Assembly (NCBI GenBank): GCA_016199185.1
Contig: JACQHE010000042.1
Location: forward strand, 1-19,659
DNA: 19,659 nucleotides
Origin: Candidatus Gottesmanbacteria bacterium
Lineage (GTDB): Bacteria > Patescibacteriota > Microgenomatia > UBA10105 > UBA927
Reading direction: 5' to 3'
Position numbers and translations under genes: made by a program. Below, piece after piece: positions 12,533 through 19,078 of the stretch. The notes below the pieces were generated by a model that saw nothing but the letters and a program-made list of their open reading frames with translations, was not told where the DNA came from and made no database searches. The number at the start of each line of letters is the position of its first letter. Positions within the stretch are counted from its first letter, which is position 1.

Positions 12533-13069
12533 TCAAAACGGTATATCATCCGGGTTGACGTCCTCTTTTGCATCATCAGCAGGCTTGACGTCGGGTTGCG
12601 CCACACTTTTTTTGGTCCCGCCCGACGCAGGCTGAGTTGGTGGGGGTGCGCTCCCTCCATCCGAGGGCGTATCGCTGCTCGCTGCTTTGCTTCCCGCTCC
12701 AACTGCGGCAGGAATTCCTGCCTGGCCGGCAGGCAGGCGCGAGTCCAGAAGGATCATGTCTTCAATGACGATCTCCGTCGTGGTCCTCTGGCTGCCGTCA
12801 GCTGCCTGCCACGCTGCGGTACGGAGCCTGCCTTCCACATAGACCTTGCGTCCCTTGGCCAGAAGCTGGCTGCAAAGCTCGGCAAGCTTATTCCACGCAA
12901 CCACGCGGTGAAACTCGACTTCCTCTTTTTTCTCTCCGGATTCGGTCGTCCAGTAGCGATTGGTGGCCAAGCCAATGGTACACACCGCCGCGCCGCTGGG
13001 CGTATAGCGAAGCTCCGGATCGCGGGTCAGGTTCCCGATGAGTTGTACTTTATTTAGACTTCTGGCCAT
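12533..13069 (-). CDS. ssb: Single-stranded DNA-binding protein
   Basis: 178 residues. The OB-fold occupies 1-110 (MARSLNKVQLIGNLTRDPEL start; EVEFHRVVAWNKLAELC; GRKVYVEGRLRT). A Gly/Pro/Ser/Ala-rich linker follows, ending in the acidic tip NPDDIPF that binds partner proteins. SSB coats single-stranded DNA in replication, repair and recombination. At the start of the linker the peptide LPAGQAG is coded by a GC-rich hairpin repeat (12717-12737). It starts one base after the rpsF stop. rpsF-ssb-rpsR order is conserved across bacteria. Confidence 0.96.
   Translation of the reverse strand: MARSLNKVQLIGNLTRDPELRYTPSGAAVCTIGLATNRYWTTESGEKKEEVEFHRVVAWNKLAELCSQLLAKGRKVYVEGRLRTAAWQAADGSQRTTTEIVIEDMILLDSRLPAGQAGIPAAVGAGSKAASSDTPSDGGSAPPPTQPASGGTKKSVAQPDVKPADDAKEDVNPDDIPF
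12717..12737. repeat. GC-rich hairpin repeat inside ssb (LPAGQAG-coding)
   Basis: cctgcctg (12717-12724), loop gccgg, caggcagg (12730-12737): an exact 8-bp stem. On the coding strand it gives LPAGQAG in frame, between the OB-fold and the linker. I recall the same peptide as a frequent insertion in Parcubacteria proteins, but cannot verify it here. Confidence 0.7.
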
Positions 13070-13070
13070 A

Positions 13071-13349
13071 TCATTTCACGGTCAGCAAAAACCTCAGTAT
13101 GTCGCTTCCCATCCGCACCTGTTTCTCAAGATCTGCGGATTTAAGCCCGTCCGCCTCAACGGTCGCTAAGAGATACGTGCCTTCCGTCGTCTTCCGGATC
13201 GGAAACGCCAATGCCTTCTTGCCCCACACCGTCACGGAGGCGAGCTTGCCGCCAACCTTCTCAACGATCTTTTTGACAATATCTTCTGCTTTTTTCTCTG
13301 ATACCTCCACCTCCGGCCGGATAATGAGCATCAGTTCATATATTCGCAT
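13071..13349 (-). CDS. rpsF: 30S ribosomal protein S6
   Basis: 92 residues from the ATG at 13349: MRIYELMLIIRPEVE, then VTVWGKKALAFPIRKTTEGTYLL, then SDILRFLLTVK, the normal length and pattern of S6, which pairs with S18 on the 30S platform. The frame stays open to 13511, but that extension lies within the ychF 3' end and has no S6 similarity, so the MRIYEL start is chosen. It lies 13 bases after the ychF stop, in the same operon. Confidence 0.96.
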   Translation of the reverse strand: MRIYELMLIIRPEVEVSEKKAEDIVKKIVEKVGGKLASVTVWGKKALAFPIRKTTEGTYLLATVEADGLKSADLEKQVRMGSDILRFLLTVK

Positions 13350-13362
13350 GGGAGAGATGATA

Positions 13363-14397
13363 TCAACTTCCCACTTTAAATTCAATAACGTCTCCGTCCT
13401 GCATCTCATACTCCCGGCCTTCGCTTCTGACTTTTCCCTCCTCGCGGGCCTTCTTCCAACCTTCAAAATCTTCATAGGAAACCACATCTGCCTTGATAAA
13501 CTTCTTCTCAAAATCCGTGTGGATGACCCCTGCTGCTTGGGGAGCTTTGGTGTCTTTCTCGATGGTCCAGGCGCGCACTTCCTTGATACCGCAGGTCAAA
13601 AAGGAAATGAGCCCGAGCATTTCGTAGGCTTTCCGGATGAGCCGATCCAGTCCCGACGCCTCAAGACCCAATTCTTTCAGATACGCTTTTTGCTCTTCCT
13701 CGGAAAGGCTTGCAAGCTCCGCCTCAATCTTTGCACTGATGAGAAGTATTGGATAATTGGATAATTGGATAATTTGAGAATTGGATAATTGGTTCTCCGA
13801 TACATTCCCTACGTAGAGCACCGGCTTCATGGTCAGAAGATGCAAATCCCGGATCTCCACCTTCTGTTCATCCGTTATCGCTACTTCTCGCGCGGGCATT
13901 GCGCGATTAAGCGTATCAGTAAACTTCTGCACTGTTTCACTTTTTGATTTTTGATTTTCCAATGTTTGGAGGTCTGCAAGGATAAGCTCTGTCTCAATGA
14001 TGTCGCGATCACGTTGGGGGTTAACGTCTCCAGCCACATGGACCACGCCGGCGTCCTCAAAATACCGCAGCACGTTGACGATCATGTCTACCTCGCGGAT
14101 ATAGGAGAGAAATTTGTTGCCCAACCCCTCCCCTTCCGAGGCGCCCTTCACAAGTCCCGCGATATCGACAAATTGCACCGTCGCCGGCACCATCGGCGGT
14201 TTTACATGTTCCGCTTGTTCTACTATCGTTGCTAGTTTTGCTAGTCTTTCGTCCGGTACCGGCACGACCCCCACGTTTGGCTCGATGGTGGTGAAAGGAT
14301 AGTTGGCCGCTTCTGCAACTTGGCGCTTCAAAAGCGCATTAAACAGCGTGCTCTTTCCAGCGTTAGGTAGACCCACAATCCCGACCTTGAGATTCAT
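13363..14397 (-). CDS. ychF: YchF/OLA1-type ribosome-associated ATPase
   Basis: 344 residues. G1 GLPNAGKSTLFNAL (9-22), G3 DIAGLVKGASEGEGLGN, and the altered G4 NVSE (in place of NKxD), which in this family favours ATP over GTP. The C-terminal TGS domain is clear (KEVRAWTIEKDTKAPQAAGV and VSYEDFEGW). The protein binds ribosomes and acts in stress response. Two low-complexity inserts occur: ENQKSKSE from tttttga repeats (13941-13958), and NQLSNSQIIQLSNYP from ttggataa repeats (13749-13792) directly after the NVSE motif. Without them the length would be nearer the common 360-residue family pattern minus deletions elsewhere. The start overlaps the HAD stop (ATGA). Confidence 0.95.
   Translation of the reverse strand: MNLKVGIVGLPNAGKSTLFNALLKRQVAEAANYPFTTIEPNVGVVPVPDERLAKLATIVEQAEHVKPPMVPATVQFVDIAGLVKGASEGEGLGNKFLSYIREVDMIVNVLRYFEDAGVVHVAGDVNPQRDRDIIETELILADLQTLENQKSKSETVQKFTDTLNRAMPAREVAITDEQKVEIRDLHLLTMKPVLYVGNVSENQLSNSQIIQLSNYPILLISAKIEAELASLSEEEQKAYLKELGLEASGLDRLIRKAYEMLGLISFLTCGIKEVRAWTIEKDTKAPQAAGVIHTDFEKKFIKADVVSYEDFEGWKKAREEGKVRSEGREYEMQDGDVIEFKVGS
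13749..13792. repeat. 8-bp tandem repeat in ychF (ttggataa x5.5)
   Basis: Units at 13749, 13757, 13765, 13773 (variant tttgagaa), 13781 and a half unit at 13789. It is coding on the minus strand and gives NQLSNSQIIQLSNY, just after the NVSE nucleotide-specificity motif. Confidence 0.85.
13941..13958. repeat. Short 7-bp tandem repeat in ychF (tttttga x2.6)
   Basis: Two full tttttga units plus tttt. It codes ENQKSKSE on the minus strand, in a helical region after ADLQTL. Confidence 0.6.
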
Positions 14398-15059
14398 GAG
14401 AAGATTGTACCACGGGCAAGGATCGCTAGAACATCCTGCATGGTTTGTGCAGTCGCGGCGGCGGCGGCGGCCTGAATATACCCATCCGGCAGGTGCTCCC
14501 TATAGCCGATGGTGAAAAAGCCGGCGGCGCGGGCCGAGGCGATGCCGGGGTTGGAATCTTCAAGTGCGACGCTCACCTCGGGAGATGCATTCAGCTGTTG
14601 CAAAAGAAATCGATACCCATCGGGCGCTGGTTTGGGCCGAAGTTCGTGGTGTTCATTAAGCGAAAGAACCGCGGCGAGCTTTTCCCGCCACGGGAGACGG
14701 ACGAGGACTTGATCGATCCAGAGCATCGGAGAAGAAGAAAGGAGCGCAAGTTGCCAGTGATTCGACAACAGATAGTCAACGAGTTCATCCGTGCCTTCCG
14801 AAATCGAACACCGTCCGTAAACGCGTATTGCCGCTTCGTTGGAGAGCCGATCGAATTCCTTTTTATCAAGCGTTGCTCCCAGCGTGACCGCTTTGTTATA
14901 AATCTCACCAATGGACATTCCTATGGTATCGCCGATACCGCGAGCAATTTCTTTTCCAAAGAGATCATGGAGAAATGTAGGCTCCGTCTCCATCCATACC
15001 TTCTCGCTTGCCACCAAGACCCCGTCCATGTCAAACACAAACAGGCGATGAGTGTTCAT
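14394..15059 (-). CDS. HAD-superfamily hydrolase (beta-phosphoglucomutase-like)
   Basis: 221 residues. Motif I FDMDGVLV with D10 and D12, motif II SSS (LALLSSSP), motif III Lys in RPKPAPDGY, and motif IV EDSNPGI; a helical cap lies between motifs I and II. This is the subfamily I pattern of PGM/phosphatase-like HADs acting on small phosphorylated metabolites. The substrate is unknown. The run AAAAAATA near the C-terminus is coded by a GGC/GCC repeat. It has its own extended -10 seven bases before the ATG, so it probably heads the long operon and may be leaderless. Its stop overlaps the ychF start. Confidence 0.92.
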   Translation of the reverse strand: MNTHRLFVFDMDGVLVASEKVWMETEPTFLHDLFGKEIARGIGDTIGMSIGEIYNKAVTLGATLDKKEFDRLSNEAAIRVYGRCSISEGTDELVDYLLSNHWQLALLSSSPMLWIDQVLVRLPWREKLAAVLSLNEHHELRPKPAPDGYRFLLQQLNASPEVSVALEDSNPGIASARAAGFFTIGYREHLPDGYIQAAAAAATAQTMQDVLAILARGTIFS

Positions 15060-15066
15060 GGAAGGG

Positions 15067-15075
15067 ATTGTATCA
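15067..15075 (-). promoter_or_regulatory. Extended -10 promoter of the HAD-ychF-rpsF operon (TGA-TACAAT)
   Basis: On the minus strand TGATACAAT ends seven bases before the HAD ATG at 15059. As with rpmE, the transcript would begin at or a base or two before the start codon. No ribosome site is seen. Confidence 0.55.
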
Positions 15076-15167
15076 TGAGGTCAGGACGAAAAAGAAATGT
15101 ATTTGGCGCCACGGCCGTGATGAGATTTACAATTCCTTTCCGGTCGCTTGACAGCGGAGGGGCGGGC

Positions 15168-15596
15168 ATGGAACAATATGAGAAAGTGAAAAAGAAACAA
15201 GCCGCGAGCAGTTTTCCCTACTTTTTCGGAAGCGTCATACTCATCGTGACGGCCATTGTGGCAACGGCGATTCTCAACCGAACCAGTAACACCGAAGTCG
15301 TCCAAGACATTCGCACGCGTGCGAGCGTCACGTCACTCATGCGGATGACCGCTGTCGTAACATCAGTTGATGAAAGCAAGGGGGTAGTGATCGTCAACGG
15401 GCTCCAGTTTGCCGGCAGCGCACCCGAGAGCCTGGAAGGCCGAAATACTGCGGGAGAATGGACGGTGAACGTGGTAGGCAACACCAACCTCGGCGGCCTC
15501 TCCCCCGGCAGGCGTGTGGAACTGCAGGTCAATCCAGCTAGCTTCAACATCGCCCAGCGAAGCCTCACTGCCGCGGCTATCACTATTTCTCAGTGA
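15168..15596 (+). CDS. Single-pass membrane protein, unknown function
   Basis: 142 residues from the ATG at 15168, chosen because ggagg lies about seven bases upstream; the frame stays open far to the left, but that part is the antisense of the HAD gene. There is a short basic cytoplasmic start (MEQYEKVKKK), one membrane helix (about 17-37, FPYFFGSVILIVTAIVATAI), then about 100 residues outside with a beta-rich look (AVVTSVDESKGVVIVNGLQF, GRRVELQVNP). The exterior part resembles a small OB- or barrel-like domain, but I cannot name a family. A tacaat box at 15128-15133 may be its -10. Its 3' end overlaps the convergent cysS by 14 bases. Confidence 0.7.
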   Translation: MEQYEKVKKKQAASSFPYFFGSVILIVTAIVATAILNRTSNTEVVQDIRTRASVTSLMRMTAVVTSVDESKGVVIVNGLQFAGSAPESLEGRNTAGEWTVNVVGNTNLGGLSPGRRVELQVNPASFNIAQRSLTAAAITISQ

Positions 15597-17004
15597 TTTT
15601 TGATCCGTCCGGCGTGTCTTCTACGACAAAGCCTTTCTCTTCAATTGTTTTGCGCACTTGGTCCGCCTCGGCAAACTTTTTCTCGCGGCGAAGCGCCTCG
15701 CGCTCCTGTAATAGGCCTTGAATATCTTCTGGTATTTCTTCCTGATTCCTGATTCCTGATTCCTGATTCAACTTCAACCCCAGCACCTCATCAAAATCCA
15801 TGAGAAGATCGTATTTATCCGAGCTGGGGATGTTGGACTTAGCGACTTCCCAAACCACCGCCAATGCCTGCGGCATATTGAGGTCACCCGCGAGCGCGTC
15901 ATCAAATTTCTTCCCATACGCATCTATCTTCTCCAATTTTTCTTGTGATAAAGCGTTGCGTGATGCGTGAATGGGTTGATGCGTTAATGCGTGAACACGT
16001 AATTCATTCAGTGCGTTTTGGGCGGCAGTTAAACTTTCCCAAGTAAAATTTATCGGTTTACGATAATGGGCAGTTAAATAAAAGTAGCGAAGGGCCATGG
16101 GGTCAAAACCTTTCTTTACGACATCTTCAACGGTAAAGATGTTCCCCAAGGATTTACTCATCTTGGCGCCGTTCATCATGAGATGTCCGTGGTGGATCCA
16201 GTATCGGACAAAGGGTTTGCCCGTCGCGGCTTCACTCTGGGCAATCTCGTTGGGGTGATGCACCGCTGTGTGCTCGATCCCGCCGGTATGGATGTCGATG
16301 GTTTCTCCCAGGTATTTCATCGCCATCGCCGAACATTCAATGTGCCAGCCCGGAAATCCATCACCAAACGGGCTCTCCCAATGCATGGCATGGACGGCAA
16401 ATCGTCCGACTCTCTTAAACCACAGCGCAAAATCCGCAGGGTGTTTTTTATGCTCACCGGTTTTGACGTCATCCCGGACAGCCGCACGTTGCTCCTCAAG
16501 TTTCTGCCCAAATAATGTTCCGTATCCATCAAACTTCGTGATATCAAAGTACACTGCTTCCGGCGTATCGTAAGCGACGCCTTTGACAATAAGTTTTCCG
16601 ATGAGAGCAATCTGCTCGGGGATATGCTCGGTAGCTTTACAAATAATGGTCGGGCGAAGGATATTTAGGCGATCCATCGAGTCGTAAAAATGTTTTGTAA
16701 AATACTCGGCAACCTCCCAGACGGTCTTGCCGGTTTTTGCCGCACCTTTTTCCAGTTTATCTTCCCCCTCATCGGCGTCACTGACCAGGTGCCCCACGTC
16801 CGTCACATTCTGAACATGCGTCACCTCGTAACCGAACCGTGTAAGGACTCTGCGCAACACATCATCGCCCACATACTTCCTCCCGTGGCCGATGTGCGCG
16901 TAATCGTAGACCGTCATCCCACAGGTATACAAGCCCACCTTCGGCGGATGGAGGGGTTCAAAATCTTCAAGAGTTTTGGTAAGGGTGTTGTAAAGTTTGA
17001 GCAT
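15583..17004 (-). CDS. cysS: Cysteinyl-tRNA synthetase
   Basis: 473 residues from ATG 17004 (MLKLYNTLTKTLEDFEPLHP, the usual start); the frame is open 13 codons further, but those are not conserved. Class I motifs: HIGH in YDYAHIGHGRKYV and KMSKS in MNGAKMSKSLGN. Zinc ligands fit Cys in YTCGMTVYD, Cys in WHIECSAMA, and His/Glu in VHHPNEIAQSEA, where the family usually has HHENE. The enzyme charges tRNA-Cys. Two repeat-derived inserts lie in the C-terminal half: VHALTHQPIHASRNALSQ (15953-15999) and NQESGIRNQEE (15739-15769). No ribosome site. It lies 22 bases after vapC. Confidence 0.95.
   Translation of the reverse strand: MLKLYNTLTKTLEDFEPLHPPKVGLYTCGMTVYDYAHIGHGRKYVGDDVLRRVLTRFGYEVTHVQNVTDVGHLVSDADEGEDKLEKGAAKTGKTVWEVAEYFTKHFYDSMDRLNILRPTIICKATEHIPEQIALIGKLIVKGVAYDTPEAVYFDITKFDGYGTLFGQKLEEQRAAVRDDVKTGEHKKHPADFALWFKRVGRFAVHAMHWESPFGDGFPGWHIECSAMAMKYLGETIDIHTGGIEHTAVHHPNEIAQSEAATGKPFVRYWIHHGHLMMNGAKMSKSLGNIFTVEDVVKKGFDPMALRYFYLTAHYRKPINFTWESLTAAQNALNELRVHALTHQPIHASRNALSQEKLEKIDAYGKKFDDALAGDLNMPQALAVVWEVAKSNIPSSDKYDLLMDFDEVLGLKLNQESGIRNQEEIPEDIQGLLQEREALRREKKFAEADQVRKTIEEKGFVVEDTPDGSKITEK
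15739..15769. repeat. 7-bp tandem repeat in cysS (ttcctga x4.4)
   Basis: Four full ttcctga units and a partial one. It codes NQESGIRNQEE on the minus strand, between the anticodon-stem-contact helices and the final LLQEREALRREKKFAEADQ segment. Confidence 0.88.
15953..15999. repeat. Imperfect repeat in cysS (tgatgcgt / atgcgtgaa units)
   Basis: tgatgcgt occurs at 15961 and 15978, atgcgtgaa at 15963 and 15987, with gcgt recurring throughout. It codes VHALTHQPIHASRNALSQ on the minus strand, an insert in a helical region. Confidence 0.6.
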
Positions 17005-17026
17005 GATACCCATCATACCCATTTCG

Positions 17027-17437
17027 TCACGACGGAGCAACAACCCATTCTTTGATCTGTAAAAGCTCTTTGTCGAAACTCACTAATTTAGCGTTGAGTC
17101 TTTGGGCGAGACGCAGATACTGTGCATCGTATGCACTAATCCGATACCGAACAACCAACAGGAGAACATTGTGAATCTCTAGGCGAAGCGGCGTATCATC
17201 AACTTGTATCCCCGCGGTAAGTATCCTATCAAGAAACGCGTTGATATCATCGAGGGGTAATTTTTTCTTCCAATAGAGTATATTCATCACTTCAACGAAG
17301 ACAAAATCCGGTACCCATGCAGAAATCTTACCTTTGATAACGTCGCTATGGATCACGCGCGCCGCTTCACCCTGCCGACCTTCTTCGAGCCACCCGAGAA
17401 TCACACTGGCATCAAACACCAGGTTATCCACGATCAC
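17027..17437 (-). CDS. vapC: PIN-domain toxin, VapC-like
   Basis: 136 residues. PIN acidic residues are visible: D9 (LVFDASV), E49 (FVFVEVMN), D104 (SAYDAQYLRLA) and D122 (VSFDKELL). VapC toxins are Mg-dependent RNases, often cutting tRNA or rRNA. The start is GTG at 17437 (a second in-frame GTG two codons later is also possible), overlapping the end of the antitoxin gene by 14 bases, typical of TA pairs. It sits 22 bp upstream of cysS, so read-through could join them. Confidence 0.88.
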   Translation of the reverse strand: MIVDNLVFDASVILGWLEEGRQGEAARVIHSDVIKGKISAWVPDFVFVEVMNILYWKKKLPLDDINAFLDRILTAGIQVDDTPLRLEIHNVLLLVVRYRISAYDAQYLRLAQRLNAKLVSFDKELLQIKEWVVAPS

Positions 17438-17681
17438 GGTCCCTTTCTTCTCTTACGAGCTTTGCCCAGTTGGTTTTCCCCATCTTTTTTCCTAAGGCAC
17501 GAAAAAAAGTAAGGTTTTTTGCGATCTTTTCTTCCGTAGAAACAGAAGCACTTCCAACGTTTGCGTTGGCAAGCTTCTGGTTGACGAGCTCGCTTAGCCC
17601 CAAGCCCATCACCGCGGCCTGAACAGAAAGCTGGCGATAGAGCATCGCATCAAATACAACGGTTGTGCGAACAGTGTTCAT
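17424..17681 (-). CDS. vapB: Antitoxin partner of the PIN toxin (ribbon-helix-helix-like)
   Basis: 85 residues. The N-terminal part (TTVVFDAMLYRQLSVQAAVMG then GLSELVNQKL) reads like a ribbon-helix-helix: a strand, then two helices. The rest is basic and probably the toxin-binding tail (KNLTFFRALGKKMGKTNWAK). Position and overlap with the PIN gene support the antitoxin role. A 16-bp inverted repeat and a TTGACA box lie just upstream, fitting autoregulation. Confidence 0.78.
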   Translation of the reverse strand: MNTVRTTVVFDAMLYRQLSVQAAVMGLGLSELVNQKLANANVGSASVSTEEKIAKNLTFFRALGKKMGKTNWAKLVREERDRDRG

Positions 17682-17695
17682 GTTGTCAGTTAATC

Positions 17696-17711
17696 ATAAA
17701 GTCATCTTTAT
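17696..17711. promoter_or_regulatory. Inverted repeat in the vapBC promoter
   Basis: ataaag (17696-17701) and ctttat (17706-17711) are exact complements around tcat. On the minus strand a TTGACA box (17715-17710) overlaps the repeat, so bound VapB could cover the promoter. The repeat lies 14 bases upstream of the vapB ATG. Confidence 0.45.
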
Positions 17712-17730
17712 GTCAAGATGCAAAGATGCA

Positions 17731-18141
17731 TCAGTCCTGCCTTACGTTTTTGCCTACTTCCCCGCTTGCCTTTTTCGCCTTTAATCCATAGAGGTCGCCG
17801 CGCGGGCGTTTGGATTTGACGACGGGAAGCTGTTGGGTGGCTGCCTGCTGCTGTTGCTGCTTGGAAAGTTCTTTCTTCTCCCTCGCCTCTGCCTGGATCT
17901 TCTCCCAAACCGACGGCTCCTTCTGCTTCGGCTTTATACCGGCGAGCTGGGCAAGCGCGGCGCGGGCGTCAGTTACAGATCCTGTCTGTTGCTGCGACTT
18001 CTGACCGCTGGAAGCACCAAGACTTTCTAAAGCCTTGCCGGCGATGTCTTTGGGCACCTTCACCGTCTCGCGAACGATCTGCTTGCCAAGCTCCCCAAGC
18101 TCATCGGTGAATGCGCCGATCATGCTGCCAGGGTTTACCAT
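17731..18141 (-). CDS. Q-rich hypothetical protein of the recR operon
   Basis: 136 residues. I recognise no characterised family. The start MVNPGSMIGAFTDELGELGK is followed by an amphipathic helix (QIVRETVKVPKDIAGKALES), a variable Gln/Ser-rich middle, a conserved-looking PSVWEKIQAEAREKKEL helix, a run of Gln, and a basic end (KSKRPRGDLYGLKAKK). It is likely coiled-coil and partly disordered. It follows the DUF59 gene by five bases as the last gene of the prs-recR unit. Similar short proteins of this design occur in Patescibacteria, but I cannot confirm a family here. Confidence 0.68.
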   Translation of the reverse strand: MVNPGSMIGAFTDELGELGKQIVRETVKVPKDIAGKALESLGASSGQKSQQQTGSVTDARAALAQLAGIKPKQKEPSVWEKIQAEAREKKELSKQQQQQAATQQLPVVKSKRPRGDLYGLKAKKASGEVGKNVRQD

Positions 18142-18146
18142 AGTCG

Positions 18147-18455
18147 TTAAAATCCAAGTTGTGCTTTGGCGTCCTCGCTCATCCGGTCCATGCTCCAGGG
18201 GGGCTCAAAGGTAAGCTCAACCTCCACCCGTTTGACGCCCGGCAGCTTACCTACTTCTTCTCGTATGGGACCGGCAATGAGGTCAAACAAGGGGCATCCG
18301 ATGGTCGTCAGGGTCATAAGAATCCTAACTGTTCCGTCTTTTTTGTCAATGCCAATTTCATAAATAAGCCCCAAATCCCAAAGTGATACACCAATTTCAG
18401 GATCTGGAATATCTTTCAAGACGTTTTCGATATCTTTTTTTTGTAGCGATTTCAT
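18147..18455 (-). CDS. DUF59/MIP18-family protein (SufT/PaaD-like)
   Basis: 102 residues with the family pattern: VLKDIPDPEIGVSLWDLGLIYEI at the start, LMTLTTIGCPLFDLI with the conserved Cys, and VELTFEPPWSMDRMSEDAK at the end. Relatives help in iron-sulfur cluster assembly or carrier functions. No suf or isc genes are visible in the window, so its partner is unknown. The start overlaps the recR stop (ATGA). Nearly full length for the family. Confidence 0.92.
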   Translation of the reverse strand: MKSLQKKDIENVLKDIPDPEIGVSLWDLGLIYEIGIDKKDGTVRILMTLTTIGCPLFDLIAGPIREEVGKLPGVKRVEVELTFEPPWSMDRMSEDAKAQLGF

Positions 18456-19078
18456 TGGTACTCCCTCCTGCCTTCTAAAGCGCGGGACAGCGTTACTTCA
18501 TCAGCATACTCGATATCCGCTCCCATCGGCAATCCGTGGGCAAGCCGCGTAATCCTTAATTTGACTGATGACTGATGACTGATGACTGATAGCTGTTTTT
18601 GAATATACATCGCGGTCGCTTCTCCTTCCATATTCGGATTCGTCGCAAGAATGATTTCCTTAATTCTTAATTCTTGATTCTTAATTCTTTTGAGAAGGTC
18701 TGCAATGTAAATCTCATCCGGGCCGATGTTGTTGAGGGGGTCGATTGCACCATGGAGCACGTGGTACAGGCCCTTGTATTTGCCGGTCTTTTCAAACGAA
18801 AGGACATCGGTGGGCTGCTCCACGACGCAGACGACGCTCTGATCCCGCGACGGGTCGCTGCAGATCCCGCACGGATCGCCTTCTGCGACATTTTTACACA
18901 GAGAACAAAGCACGGTGCTGGTTTTGAGAGCCCGAAGATTTTCCGCGAAGCGTTCAAGCTCTTCCTCCGGGACGTGGAGAAGATAAAACGCCAGACGCGT
19001 GGCCGTCTTTGGCCCGATGCCGGGTAACTTTTCGAAGGATTCGATGAGACGGGAAAGCGCTTTAGGAAGAAGTGTCAT
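18452..19078 (-). CDS. recR: Recombination protein RecR
   Basis: 208 residues. A helix-hairpin-helix (KLPGIGPKTATRLAFYLL), a four-Cys zinc finger C58-C61-C70-C73, and a Toprim domain from about 80 (VCVVEQPTDV) with ATNPNMEGEATAMYI and the final TRLAHGLPMGADIEYADEVT. RecR acts with RecO in loading RecA at gaps. Two repeat-coded inserts lie within the Toprim domain: RIKNQELRIKE (18660-18687) and QLSVISHQSSVK (18562-18590), so the 208-residue length is achieved with extra loop sequence. It overlaps prs and the DUF59 gene by ATGA. Confidence 0.95.
   Translation of the reverse strand: MTLLPKALSRLIESFEKLPGIGPKTATRLAFYLLHVPEEELERFAENLRALKTSTVLCSLCKNVAEGDPCGICSDPSRDQSVVCVVEQPTDVLSFEKTGKYKGLYHVLHGAIDPLNNIGPDEIYIADLLKRIKNQELRIKEIILATNPNMEGEATAMYIQKQLSVISHQSSVKLRITRLAHGLPMGADIEYADEVTLSRALEGRREYQ
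18562..18590. repeat. 7-bp tandem repeat in recR (tgactga x4)
   Basis: Four exact tgactga units plus one base. It codes QLSVISHQSSVK on the minus strand, before the conserved LRITRLAHGLPMG end of the Toprim domain. Confidence 0.9.
18660..18687. repeat. 7-bp tandem repeat in recR (ttaattc x4)
   Basis: Units at 18660, 18667, 18674 (ttgattc) and 18681. It codes RIKNQELRIKE on the minus strand, between the DLL helix and the EIILATNPN strand. Confidence 0.88.

Noticed and set aside
12596..13057. 153-residue plus-strand frame
   Set aside because: Antisense of ssb.
13350..13511. Upstream extension of rpsF to 146 residues
   Set aside because: It lies in the ychF 3' end; S6 begins at MRIYEL.
14445..15167. 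Long N-terminal extension of the membrane-protein frame (383 residues in all)
   Set aside because: This part is antisense to the clearly conserved HAD gene; a ribosome site and a sensible membrane-protein start occur at 15168.
17005..17043. 13-codon N-terminal extension of cysS
   Set aside because: MLLRRDEMGMMGI is not conserved and overlaps vapC; MLKLYNTLTK is the normal family start.
18562..18687. Tandem repeats considered as a CRISPR array
   Set aside because: Units are 7 bp with no spacers and lie inside recR; there are no cas genes.
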